Source: Echiichthys vipera
Taxonomy: Eukaryota > Chordata > Actinopteri > Perciformes > Trachinidae
Assembly (NCBI GenBank): GCA_963691815.1
Contig: OY829645.1
Coordinates: 14,489,056-14,553,055 of the forward strand
Length of the DNA stretch: 64,000 nt
Direction: 5' to 3'
Below the pieces are notes generated by a model. The model was not told where the DNA came from and searched no databases. It saw only the letters and a list, made by a program, of their open reading frames with translations. Position numbers and translations under genes: made by a program. Every line of letters starts with the position of its first letter. The stretch's first letter is position 1. Shown piece by piece: positions 1 to 9,768 of the stretch.

Positions 1-800
1 GATCTAGACACACAGCTCCGTTCCTCAGGACCATATCCCTCCCAGTCCACCAGGTACTGGAAACCACGCCCTCTGCGTCGCATGTCTAAAATGGAACTGA
101 CCGCGAATGCCGGATGGCCGTCAATGGTACAGAGGAGTGGTGGGGCAACGGCAGGCGGGTACAACGTGCTAGTGGATACTGGCTTCAACTGGGAGACGTG
201 AAAGGTTGGGTGGATCCTGAGGGACGCTGGGAGCTTCAGGCGGACAGCACTGGGGTTGATAATGGCATCCACCTCGAAGGGGCCAATAAGGGAGTTGTGG
301 GAGTATTCAGCCCAGGAAAGCTGAGAAGACCACGACGAGGGGTTGCGGGCACAGAAACAGCGAAGAGTGGTCTCCAGGTCCTGGTTTCGCTCTCTCTGTC
401 TGCCCGTTGGACTGAGGATGGAAGCCTGAGGATAAGCTGACCTTGGCTCCCAAGGCCTGGCAGAAGGCTCTCCAGACACGGGAGGTGAACTGGGGACCCC
501 GGTCTGACACAATGTCAACAGGTATCCCGTGGAGGCAAAAGACATGGTCCACCAGGATTGATGCCGTCTCCATGGCAGAAGGCAGCTTAGGCAGGGGAAC
601 AAAGTGAACCATCTTCGGGAAACGAGCAACAATTATAACAATAGTGTCGTTACCTTGGGAGACGGGAAGTCCAGTAACAAAATCCAAGGCGATGTGGGAC
701 CAAAGCCGACCGGGTACCGGGAGAGGGTGGAGAAGACCTGCTGGAGGGCGATGGGAGGCCTTTTCCCAGGCGCAGACGATGCAGGCCAGAACAAACTTTT
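1..800 (-). mobile_element. Ty3/gypsy LTR retrotransposon remnant (integrase plus chromodomain)
   Basis: Read on the minus strand, 307-687 encodes a retroviral-type integrase core. An early Asp lies in DFVTGLP, the second Asp in IVSDRGPQF, and the Glu in SNGQTER sits 35 residues after the second Asp, so the D,D(35)E triad is intact. The segment from about 690 to 800 continues the same integrase upstream in other frames. Positions 1-95 on the same strand encode a chromodomain-like stretch ([17 protein letters not shown]), as found at the C-terminus of integrase in fish chromoviruses. The copy is broken. A one-base shift near 386 throws the frame off just after the catalytic Glu. The sequence near 280-290 then jumps from mid-integrase to the C-terminal part, which suggests an internal deletion of about 100 codons; that size is inferred from the usual family layout. 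No LTR is visible, and the element runs off the left edge of the window. It is not expected to be functional. Confidence 0.88.
307..687 (-). pseudogene. Degenerate integrase core reading frame
   Basis: This is the longest open piece of the Ty3/gypsy remnant, about 126 codons. The first 100 codons match the integrase catalytic core, with all three acidic residues present. The last 26 codons are out of the original frame because of the shift near 386 and have no meaning. The Met at 687 is internal to the original polyprotein and is not a real start. Confidence 0.8.
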
Positions 801-2660
801 GGGTGCAGAGGTTTCACAGGTCACTCACTACAGCGAGTGTTCAAACTCCTTGGAGTTAGAGGACTGCAATTAAGGAAAGCCACCAAGAACATCCTTGAGG
901 CCGCAGAAAAGGCCTCCCGGTGGCTGTGGATCTGTAAGTAGGAACCGTGGTGCGCTACTTGACCACAAGCCGGGGTCTGATCACCCCCAGCTGCGTTGCC
1001 CGGGTGAGGGTTTCTGCTGATTAAAGACCCGAAATCCCCTATGACGCCGGGTTTATCGCTGATGACGTGTCCAAGTGTCACCTTGAGGTGTATTCACGTT
1101 CTTGTACGTTTTGCTCACGGGGAGAGGCCACATTTCTGTCTTGTGTCTCGAGCCGAAAACAGTTAAATTCCAAAAATGTATTTTTATGATGTTAACTTGG
1201 TTGTAAATCAACCAACAGATCCAACAAAGACCGTTAACAAAAAGTTAACGTAACCTTCTTTTGTCAAATTCACACTGTAGCAGTAACAAGGATCCTGCCC
1301 TTTATCTTTCCCATCTTTCCCCCTTAAATGCCACAAAGGTGGAATTTTCCACAAGCCACTTCCGTGAGTTCGCTGTGGAATGCAGGCAAGATGGAGCAAG
1401 CCTGATGAGTGTGGCATCTCGGCAGTAACAGTGTGTTGTGGTGCTAAGCTGGTGCACATCATGTCCACCTCCTTAATTCTCCCTTCAGGGGTTTGTGAAG
1501 CTATTACTCAAAGTATAGCTCTGCCCTGTAGCTTTCTCACTGTGGTCATGAGGATCCTGCAGAGAGCCAGTTTAGGATCTCAGCCTTCTCTGATTCTCTA
1601 ACCAACTCAGTCTGAATGTTGTTGTCATCTATTTTGCTTAAGCAGTTTGATGCATGAAGTGTTTTCAACGCATTGCTGAATTTGTTTATCCAGCTCAGAT
1701 AACTCTCACGAAAAGGCCTAAATGTAGCAGGACGTTTTAACACATCTCTAAATTCAAAGCTGTTGGAGTCTTTTACGACCGCTCTATTAAACAGACGTAG
1801 ATTGCTATCCATGGCTCAGAGAAACAGACCTTGTAAAGTTATACAACGGGGCATGTGCTGACATAACAGCCATGCATATCCCATCTTGCTAGAGCCACCC
1901 TTCACACAGGTGAAGAAAGTGTGGAATAATGTGCAGAAATTATTATGAGAACATTGTGTCTCTTTGGTGCACAACATTCCTCGAACATAGGAGCCAAAAT
2001 TACTGTCTGTTGAGTGTGACATTATATACTGTACATATACAGTATATTTATTGAGCACTTAAATGTATCACATAGTCCTACACTGTTAATGAGATTGAAA
2101 CAAGATGACAAATCGTCCGGAGTGGGGAGTTTTTGGCATGTGATGATAAGATGCGTTACTCCAGCATACTTCAAAAAACTACTTTGAGTCTCCTTGAGCT
2201 TTTTCAGAATAAGTGGTGTCACTCCACCCACTTAAAGCTGAATAATAGATCTGATGGATCCTCTGTGCATCGTACAGCTGCTGTCAGAGTAATTACAAAA
2301 GGCATAATTGGTGCGCTCACACGGTCATATCAGAGTTTAGTCGAGTGAATCACAGAATCAAACTAGACTTGGAGGCTGAGACGGTGAGGTCTATGTGAGG
2401 TGGACCACCTCATATAGATTAAAGACACACTCGCTGGTTTTGTTTCAGCCGCCCCCTTTGTTTCTGCTACAGCACAAAATGTCCAACCAGCTCACTTTGG
2501 ACTTTTGAAAACATAATGTGAGCAGGGAGGGCATTTCGGGAGTTTGGGTCGCTGGATAACTAAATCAGGCCTTTATGTAACAGGATATACTGCCACCTGT
2601 TGGTTCTTTATGGTACTGCAATTCAAGGGCAACTTGAAATTGCCAGTATAGAGCAGACTT
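801..2660. other. Non-coding stretch, no gene recognised
   Basis: No supported coding region is visible. Positions 860-1080 are more GC- and CpG-rich than their surroundings and may be another piece of interspersed repeat, but I could not name it. A perfect short inverted repeat lies at 2024-2047. The minus-strand frame at 1546-1812 (88 codons) resembles no family I know. Confidence 0.4.
2024..2047. repeat. Perfect short inverted repeat
   Basis: Two perfect 10-base arms (ATATACTGTA and TACAGTATAT) flank a 4-base loop, CATA. No run of T follows and no gene is adjacent, so a terminator-like role is not supported. Confidence 0.6.
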
Positions 2661-2667
2661 CTAAATA

Positions 2668-2760
2668 GGCCTGGGCGAAAAGGCCGATTATTATCACTGT
2701 TTTTTTTCCTTCTAAAAGTAATATATTTCACAATATGCTAAACGTATGCGGTTAAACTGA
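2668..2760 (+). repeat. Dispersed repeat fragment of the GGCCTGGGCGA type
   Basis: It begins GGCCTGGGCGAAAAGGCCGA and continues with ATTATCACTG and TTTCACAATATG. This resembles the start of a common fish family that opens GGGCTGGGCGATATGG and carries repeated ATATCAC motifs. The family is assigned from memory and the ends are uncertain. Confidence 0.35.
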
Positions 2761-3008
2761 AGGTCAATGCAGAGAACTGACCGTGCTCCACTGTAATGCA
2801 TAAAAAAAATTACAAAACTTTTATAAAACATTTAATTACAACCTGCTTGGAAAGACCAATGGACAGCAGACTTTTGTGATAGTCACTCACTTTATTTACA
2901 GGATGTCATTTATATGGACCATATTGGTATCATGTTTTATAACTGCCTGGGAAAAAAACAACTTATTGACCAGATTGATCTTAATTTGGATGAATATATT
3001 AACATACA

Positions 3009-3009
3009 G

Positions 3010-3058
<49 letters not shown>
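3009..3058. repeat. Compound (TA)n(TG)n microsatellite
   Basis: About 8 TA units pass directly into about 17 TG units. It gives rise to spurious Cys-Val and His-Thr reading frames. Confidence 0.97.
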
Positions 3059-3061
<3 letters not shown>

Positions 3062-4310
3062 TTATCCTTATCTTCATTGTACATAGAACAATGAAAATCA
3101 GTTTGGCGGCTCATAAATTTAGATCAAGTAAATAGTAAAAAGTTCAAGTAAAATACGTAATTAAGTTTCAAGTAAAATCAATAATAGTGAAAAAGACCAA
3201 AAGTCAAATTAAAAATATATAAAAAGACAAACATACAAACTTTAAACAGTACAAAACTATATGGCCATAGCAACACAGGATTATTCTTCTTCTTCTAATA
3301 TAATTGTTTTTTTAAATTTTAATAAACAATCTTAATTAGCCATATTCCTAAAAAAATGAAACCATAAGTGGATGGTTGGATTGTTTTAGTTGGGGGGGAA
3401 CTGCTGTTAGGCATCAGTTGCCTGTGACACAATACACAGAAAGATGTCAGCTTCATGTTTTTCACCCAGAGAAACCAAAAACCACCTGCCCTCTGGTGTT
3501 CTGTGTGTCAGGTAGTTTGTGATCATTTGATGGAACAATTTGGAATATAGGAATATTCAACATATAAAAACAATATCAACTTACCAAACTTTATTTTATT
3601 ATAATTTTGACAGGGGCTGCATGGTTATTTAATAATGCAGGGATGCAAGTATTTTAGTGGTACAAATTACCAGACACATTTGCATGCAAAATGAAAAAGC
3701 AAATTACACAGTGAACCTGGGATTTTGGGGCTGCCTGAGGTCGGGGAGCCTGAGGCAGTTGCCTGCTTTACTTTACTTAGAAAAATGAATGTTTGTACGT
3801 GCATAAAAGACATATTCATAATGACGTCCAGCAGTATGATGCAGCTCTACATTTATATTAATGTCTTCCATTTGTGTCATTTTGAAGAGCCTGAAACTTT
3901 TTACAGAAGTTGGATGGACTTTCTTCTTGTAAATATATAGTTTGTCTTTAAAGCTGCTTTTGTAAGAATTCTTTGTAAGAATCTACTGTGCTGTCAAAAC
4001 GCCATAGATTTTGAGCCATTTCAGACTAATTCTGGTCATGACTGGATTTAAAGGGAGTCCTAATTGGTCTCCCTCACCAAAAAAAAAAAAGCTAAAATAC
4101 TTCCAATCAAGCATTTTCAGCCTTGCCGACACACTTCAGTAACAATTGAGTAACAATGTTGTCAAGGAAAAAACAAAACATGATCCAAGTGATGTAAGCT
4201 TGCTTTTATTAATTAGACTGGAGAACACAAGAGGTGTGTGAGCACTTTCACATGAATGTGTCAACTAATAATTCTTACCTGTTTATGTCATTATACAGCA
4301 TGTGCTTTGC

Positions 4311-4416
4311 AAATCAAACAAATCAAATCAAATCAAATCAAATCAAATCAAATCAAATCAAATCAAATCAAATCAAATCAAATCAAATCAAATCAAATCA
4401 AATCAAATCAAATCAA
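4311..4416. repeat. Pentanucleotide (AAATC)n array
   Basis: About 20 nearly perfect tandem copies of AAATC are present, with one variant unit at the left edge. Reading frames through it encode a repeated Lys-Ser-Asn-Gln-Ile motif and are artefacts. Confidence 0.97.
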
Positions 4417-4419
4417 GCA

Positions 4420-5646
4420 CATTAAAAAAGAACCAGAGTTGACCAAAGTGCTGTACAGTCAGAAAACAGAATAAAACAACACAACATGGAGGAAGCAAAA
4501 AGAAGTTGAGATAACATGACAATAGCATCCCATGCACAAATACATAAATAAATAAATAATGGAACAGATGGAAAATACAAAGCGCTGAAGCATAAAAAGT
4601 GAGTCTCTAAGGACAGAAAAAGGCCTGAGAAAAACATGCAGGTCTTAAGTTTGGCCTAAAAAATGTCCACTGAGGGAGAACACTTAATTGAAAATGGTTA
4701 ACTTTGCTGTCACCATAACGCCTGCTCCTCAACCAGAAACGTAAATCAAGCACAACACATGCACCGGCTTTACAGTGTAGAGATGTTTGACAAAAAAACA
4801 AATTCCTGCACCTAACACATCTATAAAGCCAAAGCCATTAAAAAATCTTCAGCTGAAGTGCAAATCTATGGTTCCATTCATGATAACAAAGATATTTTTC
4901 AGTATGGAGGCAGCAGGGTCTGCGAATGTCACAAGTTTTGTAGAGGTCTCAATGCACTGAATAATGTATTGACTCATTTGTTTGAAGGAGCTCCACAGTA
5001 AGCCAGACGATCAATGGCACAGCAGTGGTTCCAGATTAGCCTTTATAGGACTACCAGGATTCTTTCTTTCACCGGCATAGTCTTGTCTGTTTCTACAAAT
5101 GAAACTATTCTGATGATAATTTCTGAATTCATGTCCTGTTAGAGGCGGGTGCTGGTCAGAAATGATGTCTTGTGTCTAACAGTGTGACAGAAACATGTTT
5201 ATTATTCTGCCACTAACTGCCCTAATCTAATCTTAAACTTGCAATAAAAGTAAAATTTCATTTACTTAAAGCACACTAGCATTAAAGCTTCAGGCGGCAA
5301 GTCTGGCAGATCAACGTTACTTAGTCACATTTAAACTCTCCCTCAGTGCTCGTCAGTGCGTGTGCACCAGATTTCTTTGAATGTGCCCGTCTCTTCTGCA
5401 TCGATCAACGAGATGGCGTGCATGGACGTAGGCTGGTATTCGATGTGATTAAAAGTATAGATGATAAGCAACTAGGTACCTACCCTATGGATATGTTACT
5501 TATATACTCATTTCACATTACTCGAGGGGGGTGGTTAAATCTGTGGCGTGTGCACGAACTGTGATTGACAGTCAGCTCTCACACAGCCCTGCGCTGAGTA
5601 AACCACAAGAACCGGGAGCAGTTGACTTTTGCAAAACAAACAAATG
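4420..5646. other. Non-coding stretch, no gene recognised
   Basis: No coding region or named repeat could be supported. The sequence is AT-rich and shows only short simple runs, such as AAATA units near 4545. Confidence 0.4.
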
Positions 5647-5654
5647 GGTCTAGG

Positions 5655-5766
5655 CAGGGGTGTCCAACCCTGCTCATGGAGAGCTACTGTCCTACATGCT
5701 TTAGGTTTCTCCCAGCTCCAACACACCTAATCCAGACCTGATCCAGGAGCAGGGCTGGATACCCCT
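5655..5766. mobile_element. hAT-type MITE with target-site duplication
   Basis: The terminal inverted repeats are CAGGGGTGTCCAACCCTGCTC on the left and GAGCAGGGCTGGATACCCCT(G) on the right. The element is about 112 bp, far too short to code for a transposase. The 8-base direct repeat GGTCTAGG flanks it at 5647-5654 and 5767-5774, as expected for hAT insertion; the last G of the right terminus may belong to either. The inner sequence matches the widespread fish family with CTCCTGGAGAGCTAC-like and CTCCAACACACCT motifs. Confidence 0.85.
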
Positions 5767-5774
5767 GGTCTAGG

Positions 5775-6102
5775 TGGACATTGGCACATTTTGTTTTCTC
5801 TAAAGCCGGCTGATTGATGTTGTTCTATCGGAGCATAGTGTCGGTTTCAGTGAATATGATCAAAAAGATCTTGCCGACTTCATGTTTAATCAACGCTGCC
5901 TAGCCTTGAAAAAAAGAGAGAAGAGAACCCATCGATCCCATTTTATTTAAATCAATAAACCTAGAAATAATGACTTATAGGTTTGCTGTCATAGACAGCA
6001 GTGATCTTTGTCTCCAATTTCCTTTAAACTAACATGTTTCCAGCTGCTGTGCAACAAGATCAAAATGCGCCCCCTCCACCTCCAGCCTCTGCTCACCCTG
6101 CA
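5775..6102. other. Non-coding stretch, nothing recognised
   Basis: No coding region or repeat family could be identified between the MITE and the CA array. Confidence 0.4.
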
Positions 6103-6235
<133 letters not shown>

Positions 6236-6611
6236 GATGGTGTGAGACCATTTCACCTCAAGCTTCACGCTCCACCCCCCCTATGGTCCTTCACGATGCT
6301 CTCATTAACAGTAGAGGGCATTGGACACATCACCTCATCACCTCCCCACAGGACTGAGGCTCTCTACCTGACCTTGGCAAACGTCCAAACTAGCAGCGCC
6401 TCGGAGCCTCAGGAGGGAAGAGGAGGTTTGGGTTACGGGATGAAGGTCAGCGTGCTGCAGCCTGACTGCATACTGAAGAGCTTTGCTGCTTTTGAGACAT
6501 GAGGAGTTGTTTTCTCTCTTTCTGTCTTTGACCTCGGAGGATGCATCCCTCTGACACTGACAAGTTAAACAATTTGTATTCAAATCTTCAGACTTCAGGC
6601 CAGGTTGACAT

Positions 6612-6760
6612 AGGGCTGGGCAATTCATCAATTTTTTTTTCAATTACAGTTTTTGGCCTCCAACAATCATCAAACAAGATGATTGCGATAAAATGAATAT
6701 GCGTCGCGATAAATTTCACAATGATGCCCTTGTGCATCCTTTCCTTTACATTAGTGCCTT
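6612..6760 (+). repeat. Dispersed repeat fragment of the TAGGGCTGGGCAAT type
   Basis: It starts TAGGGCTGGGCAATTCATCA. Further on it holds GATTGCGATAAAATG and GTCGCGATAAATTTCAC, the degenerate CGATAA motifs typical of a common teleost non-autonomous element. The right end is not clear. Confidence 0.5.
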
Positions 6761-7490
6761 TCGCCCATTAGTCCAGTCATTTTATGAAAAAAAGGTTGAA
6801 CAAATTGCAACAGAAGCAAACTCAACTGATTTTGTGTCCTCAATATGTCCTGAGTAAGAGAAAAAAGCCCAGAAGAATTCCAATAGGGGAAAGTTTTGAA
6901 AAAAGACCCAAATATTCCCTATGCATTCAACTATTCATTATTTTTCTAAGGCGAATAGGGGGGAAAAATAACCTTATATCACCATGGAAATTACTGAGTT
7001 GGTTACCTACATCAAGACAAACAAAAATCTTTTTGTTAACATGGGCAAACGAGGCATAATCTAATTACATATGTGCTAATTTTCTTAAATACCACAACAG
7101 ATCTAAACATTGGCTATAGCCAGGTGAAAATGTTCAGTTGAATCTTGTTGACATATAACAGCAAAGTACTTCGTGTTAAAGTCTGAAAACCTGTTTAGTC
7201 TACCTATGAGCATTGATAAATGGAGGCAGGAAGAAGGACTTTAAAGCAGGGACTTGGGTCACAGCTGAATGAATTTCACTCTGTAGATGACTGAGAACTA
7301 TAAATGGATCCTGCACAAGAAACAAAATTACACAATAAACATAGACATTATTTTAGCTCCCATTGTCTTCTGCATTCTCTTGTTGGCTCCCATCCTTCCC
7401 TCAGACCCATCTCCCAGAAACAGTCCCACGGACCCAGCCCCAATCCCCATCTCTTAATTAATAATAATTAATAGGGTGGTTTAACCCTCC

Positions 7491-7720
7491 TGTTACCCTC
7501 AAATTTGACTAACACTATTTATCCTTGGGGTCAATTTGTGTTCCTTTTTTGTCAATTTGATCATTTTAATGATTTAATCATGATCATTATTATTATTATT
7601 ATTATTATTATTGTTAATATTATTATTATTATTATTAATTATTATTATTTATTTTACAATTCAAATATTTATAAATGTGTGAAATTCTTTGTTTTTCCTG
7701 AGGTCAAATGACCCTGTACG
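7491..7720. mobile_element. Possible TTAA-flanked (piggyBac-like) non-autonomous element, partial
   Basis: Position 7491 begins TTAACCCTCCTGTTACCCTC, closely resembling the terminus of a fish family that starts TTAACCCTCCTGTTG and carries GGTCAAATTTGACC motifs. Related motifs GGGGTCAATTTG and GAGGTCAAATGACCC follow near 7528 and 7700. No mirrored ACAGGAGGGTTAA end is visible, so the element is truncated or only similar. An ATT array sits inside it. Confidence 0.4.
7585..7650. repeat. (ATT)n microsatellite
   Basis: About 20 imperfect ATT units with small interruptions near 7612 and 7638. Confidence 0.95.
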
Positions 7721-9078
7721 TAATAAATGCTACTGTTCTTGATAATGGAAATTACTTTCATTCCAAATATTATAAATAACCCAAAATAGTACTTACAAAT
7801 AATAAACTTACACACAGGAAAATATCCCTTGTTGAAATTGTAGGTCAATCAGTAGTTTGTACACCTTTTCCAAGGTCAAATTCGGACACTTTTCGAGGTC
7901 CATTTCCAAGCTTGTTAAATACCCTAGCTTTGAGATCGAAAAACCAGGGTAAACCTGATCTTTATCATTCATACAACTCTGTCACCCACAGCCCAAGTAC
8001 CAAAACAGTTCCCTACAAAATATCACTCACCGTTTACATCATTATTATTATTTCCACCCTTATTATTTGTGAGCAGTAAGTGTGCCAGGGCTGATATCAA
8101 AACTAAACCCCCAACACAGCGACTTCCTGGTTGATCCAATCAGGAAGTGCCAAAAACTGCAGTTCTCAGAGTGTCCAGTAGGAGCAGTTTGCACAATAGA
8201 GCAGTTTCTCATTGACCCCCCTGTTAAACAGGCCGATTTTCACAGCATAATTAAATCTGTTTAAGGCCTGGGACATAAAACATTCTGTCTGTATGTTTAG
8301 GTCATATCTCCATGACAACACTCAGGGGGTGATTTTTTTTGTAATAGGCTAGTTTTTTTTTATTATTATTGGAGGTTAAAGTCTATGAATAATTAGGGGC
8401 ACAGCCTCTTGAGTGACAGTAAACCTTTGGGCGTCACTTCGCCCCTGAGGCTAGTTGTCAGGATTAGCATCGTTAGCATGCTTACCTCGTCGTCTTGACC
8501 TGGACTGCAGTCATTTGTGTGGTGGTGTTTCCATAAGTGACGAGATGGTTTGCTCTTCGATCAACAGTACAAACAGATGATTTAGGAACACACTGTGTTA
8601 ACGTTAGTGTTAGCTTTGTTATGCTAATTAAATAGCAGCACTTGCACCATGACTTGCAGTACAGTCTGCTATCTATGAGACACACACTAGATGCTAATCT
8701 GGAGCAGTGGGAGGATTCGGGCCGTGAGGGTCGGTGTTTTACAGTCTATGAGCATGCTACTGTGTTGAATATCAGTTTAGATCAGAGATCAGAAATGCTG
8801 CCTGCACTTTACTCCCAGAGCCGGTGTAGTCTCCGCTAGAGACAAAAGACTCCCACTCCTGTTTATTTAGATTTACAAGGCTGCACAAAAGCAATAACAG
8901 TATATGACCATGAAGGCGAAAGAATACCTGAACTACAATAGTCATAACCGTCTTCATGATTTTACGCCGGTTTCTTTTATTTTGGCTTAAAATGAGTGGA
9001 CTATCATAGTTACTAACTGGAATGTGTTGAATGTAGTTTACCAAAATGTTGAATATAATTTGATAACGTGTCAGGACA
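7721..9078. other. Non-coding stretch, no gene recognised
   Basis: No supported coding region. The segment at 8395-8520 is locally richer in GC and may be a piece of an interspersed repeat, but I cannot name it. Confidence 0.4.
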
Positions 9079-9220
9079 CCCAAACCCAAGTTGCTCCCTG
9101 GGTGATTATCAGTGTCCACCTGCTCCTAATACTTATCCTGGGTTAAATGCAGAACATTTAATTTCACTACATTGTACTGCATAGTTGAATGCGATGAAAA
9201 AATAAAGTTTCTTCTTTATA
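9079..9220 (+). mobile_element. SINE 3' fragment
   Basis: The segment holds CCCAAGTTGCTCCCTGGGTG, then CCACCTGCTCCTAATACTTA, then GGGTTAAATGCAGAACA and AATAAAGTTTCTTCTTT. This order matches the 3' half of a common fish tRNA-derived SINE. The tRNA-like head is missing upstream, so the copy is 5' truncated. Confidence 0.65.
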
Positions 9221-9254
9221 TTTTTTTGGTGTAATTTAAATTTTTTTATTTTAG

Positions 9255-9768
9255 ATTACTTATTTAAATGTATTTATATTTCACTTCATATTTCATATAA
9301 TTTACGTTATTTATTATTTATTCAACTTTTTTTTTACATTAATTATTTTAATTAGTTTTTCAGTTGAAGTTCAAGAAAATCCACTGTGAAAAACAACACA
9401 TTGAAAAGAAAAATTCAATAAATGCAAGATGTTTTCAAAGTCAATGAGTAATCGTGTTAGATAATTGGGATCTTAGTATTGGTTAAATGTATTTATTATT
9501 TTATATCTTATGATTTATTTAAATGTTTATATATATATTTATAGTATATATCATTTATGTATCTATTCTTTTAAAAAACATTTATTTATTTTATACTGAA
9601 TTAAATTAAAGTTCAGTGAAATCCACTTTGAAAAAAACATTTCAATAAAGAAAACGTTCAATAAATGCCTGATGTTTTCAAAGTAAATGAGTAATCATGT
9701 TAAATAATCTCAGTATCGACCAAAATAATCAAACTAATGATATTTCCTCAGACTCAAGCAGCCCTAGA
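9255..9768 (+). repeat. Tandemly duplicated repeat unit ending in GCAGCCCTAGA
   Basis: Two diverged copies of a unit of about 230-240 bp lie head to tail at roughly 9255-9484 and 9495-9720. Both contain AAATCCACT, a TTCAATAAATGC core, GATGTTTTCAAAGT and ATGAGTAATC. A terminal stretch follows, ending GCAGCCCTAGA at 9758-9768, which matches the terminus of a fish non-autonomous transposon. The whole block is very AT-rich. Confidence 0.6.

Noticed and set aside
1546..1812. 88-codon minus-strand frame with ordinary amino acid composition
   Set aside because: No recognisable motif or neighbour. It may be a decayed repeat piece, but the sequence alone does not show this.
4311..4416. CRISPR-like array
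   Set aside because: The pentamer array, like the octamer array at 36782, is a plain tandem repeat without spacers, in a vertebrate genome.
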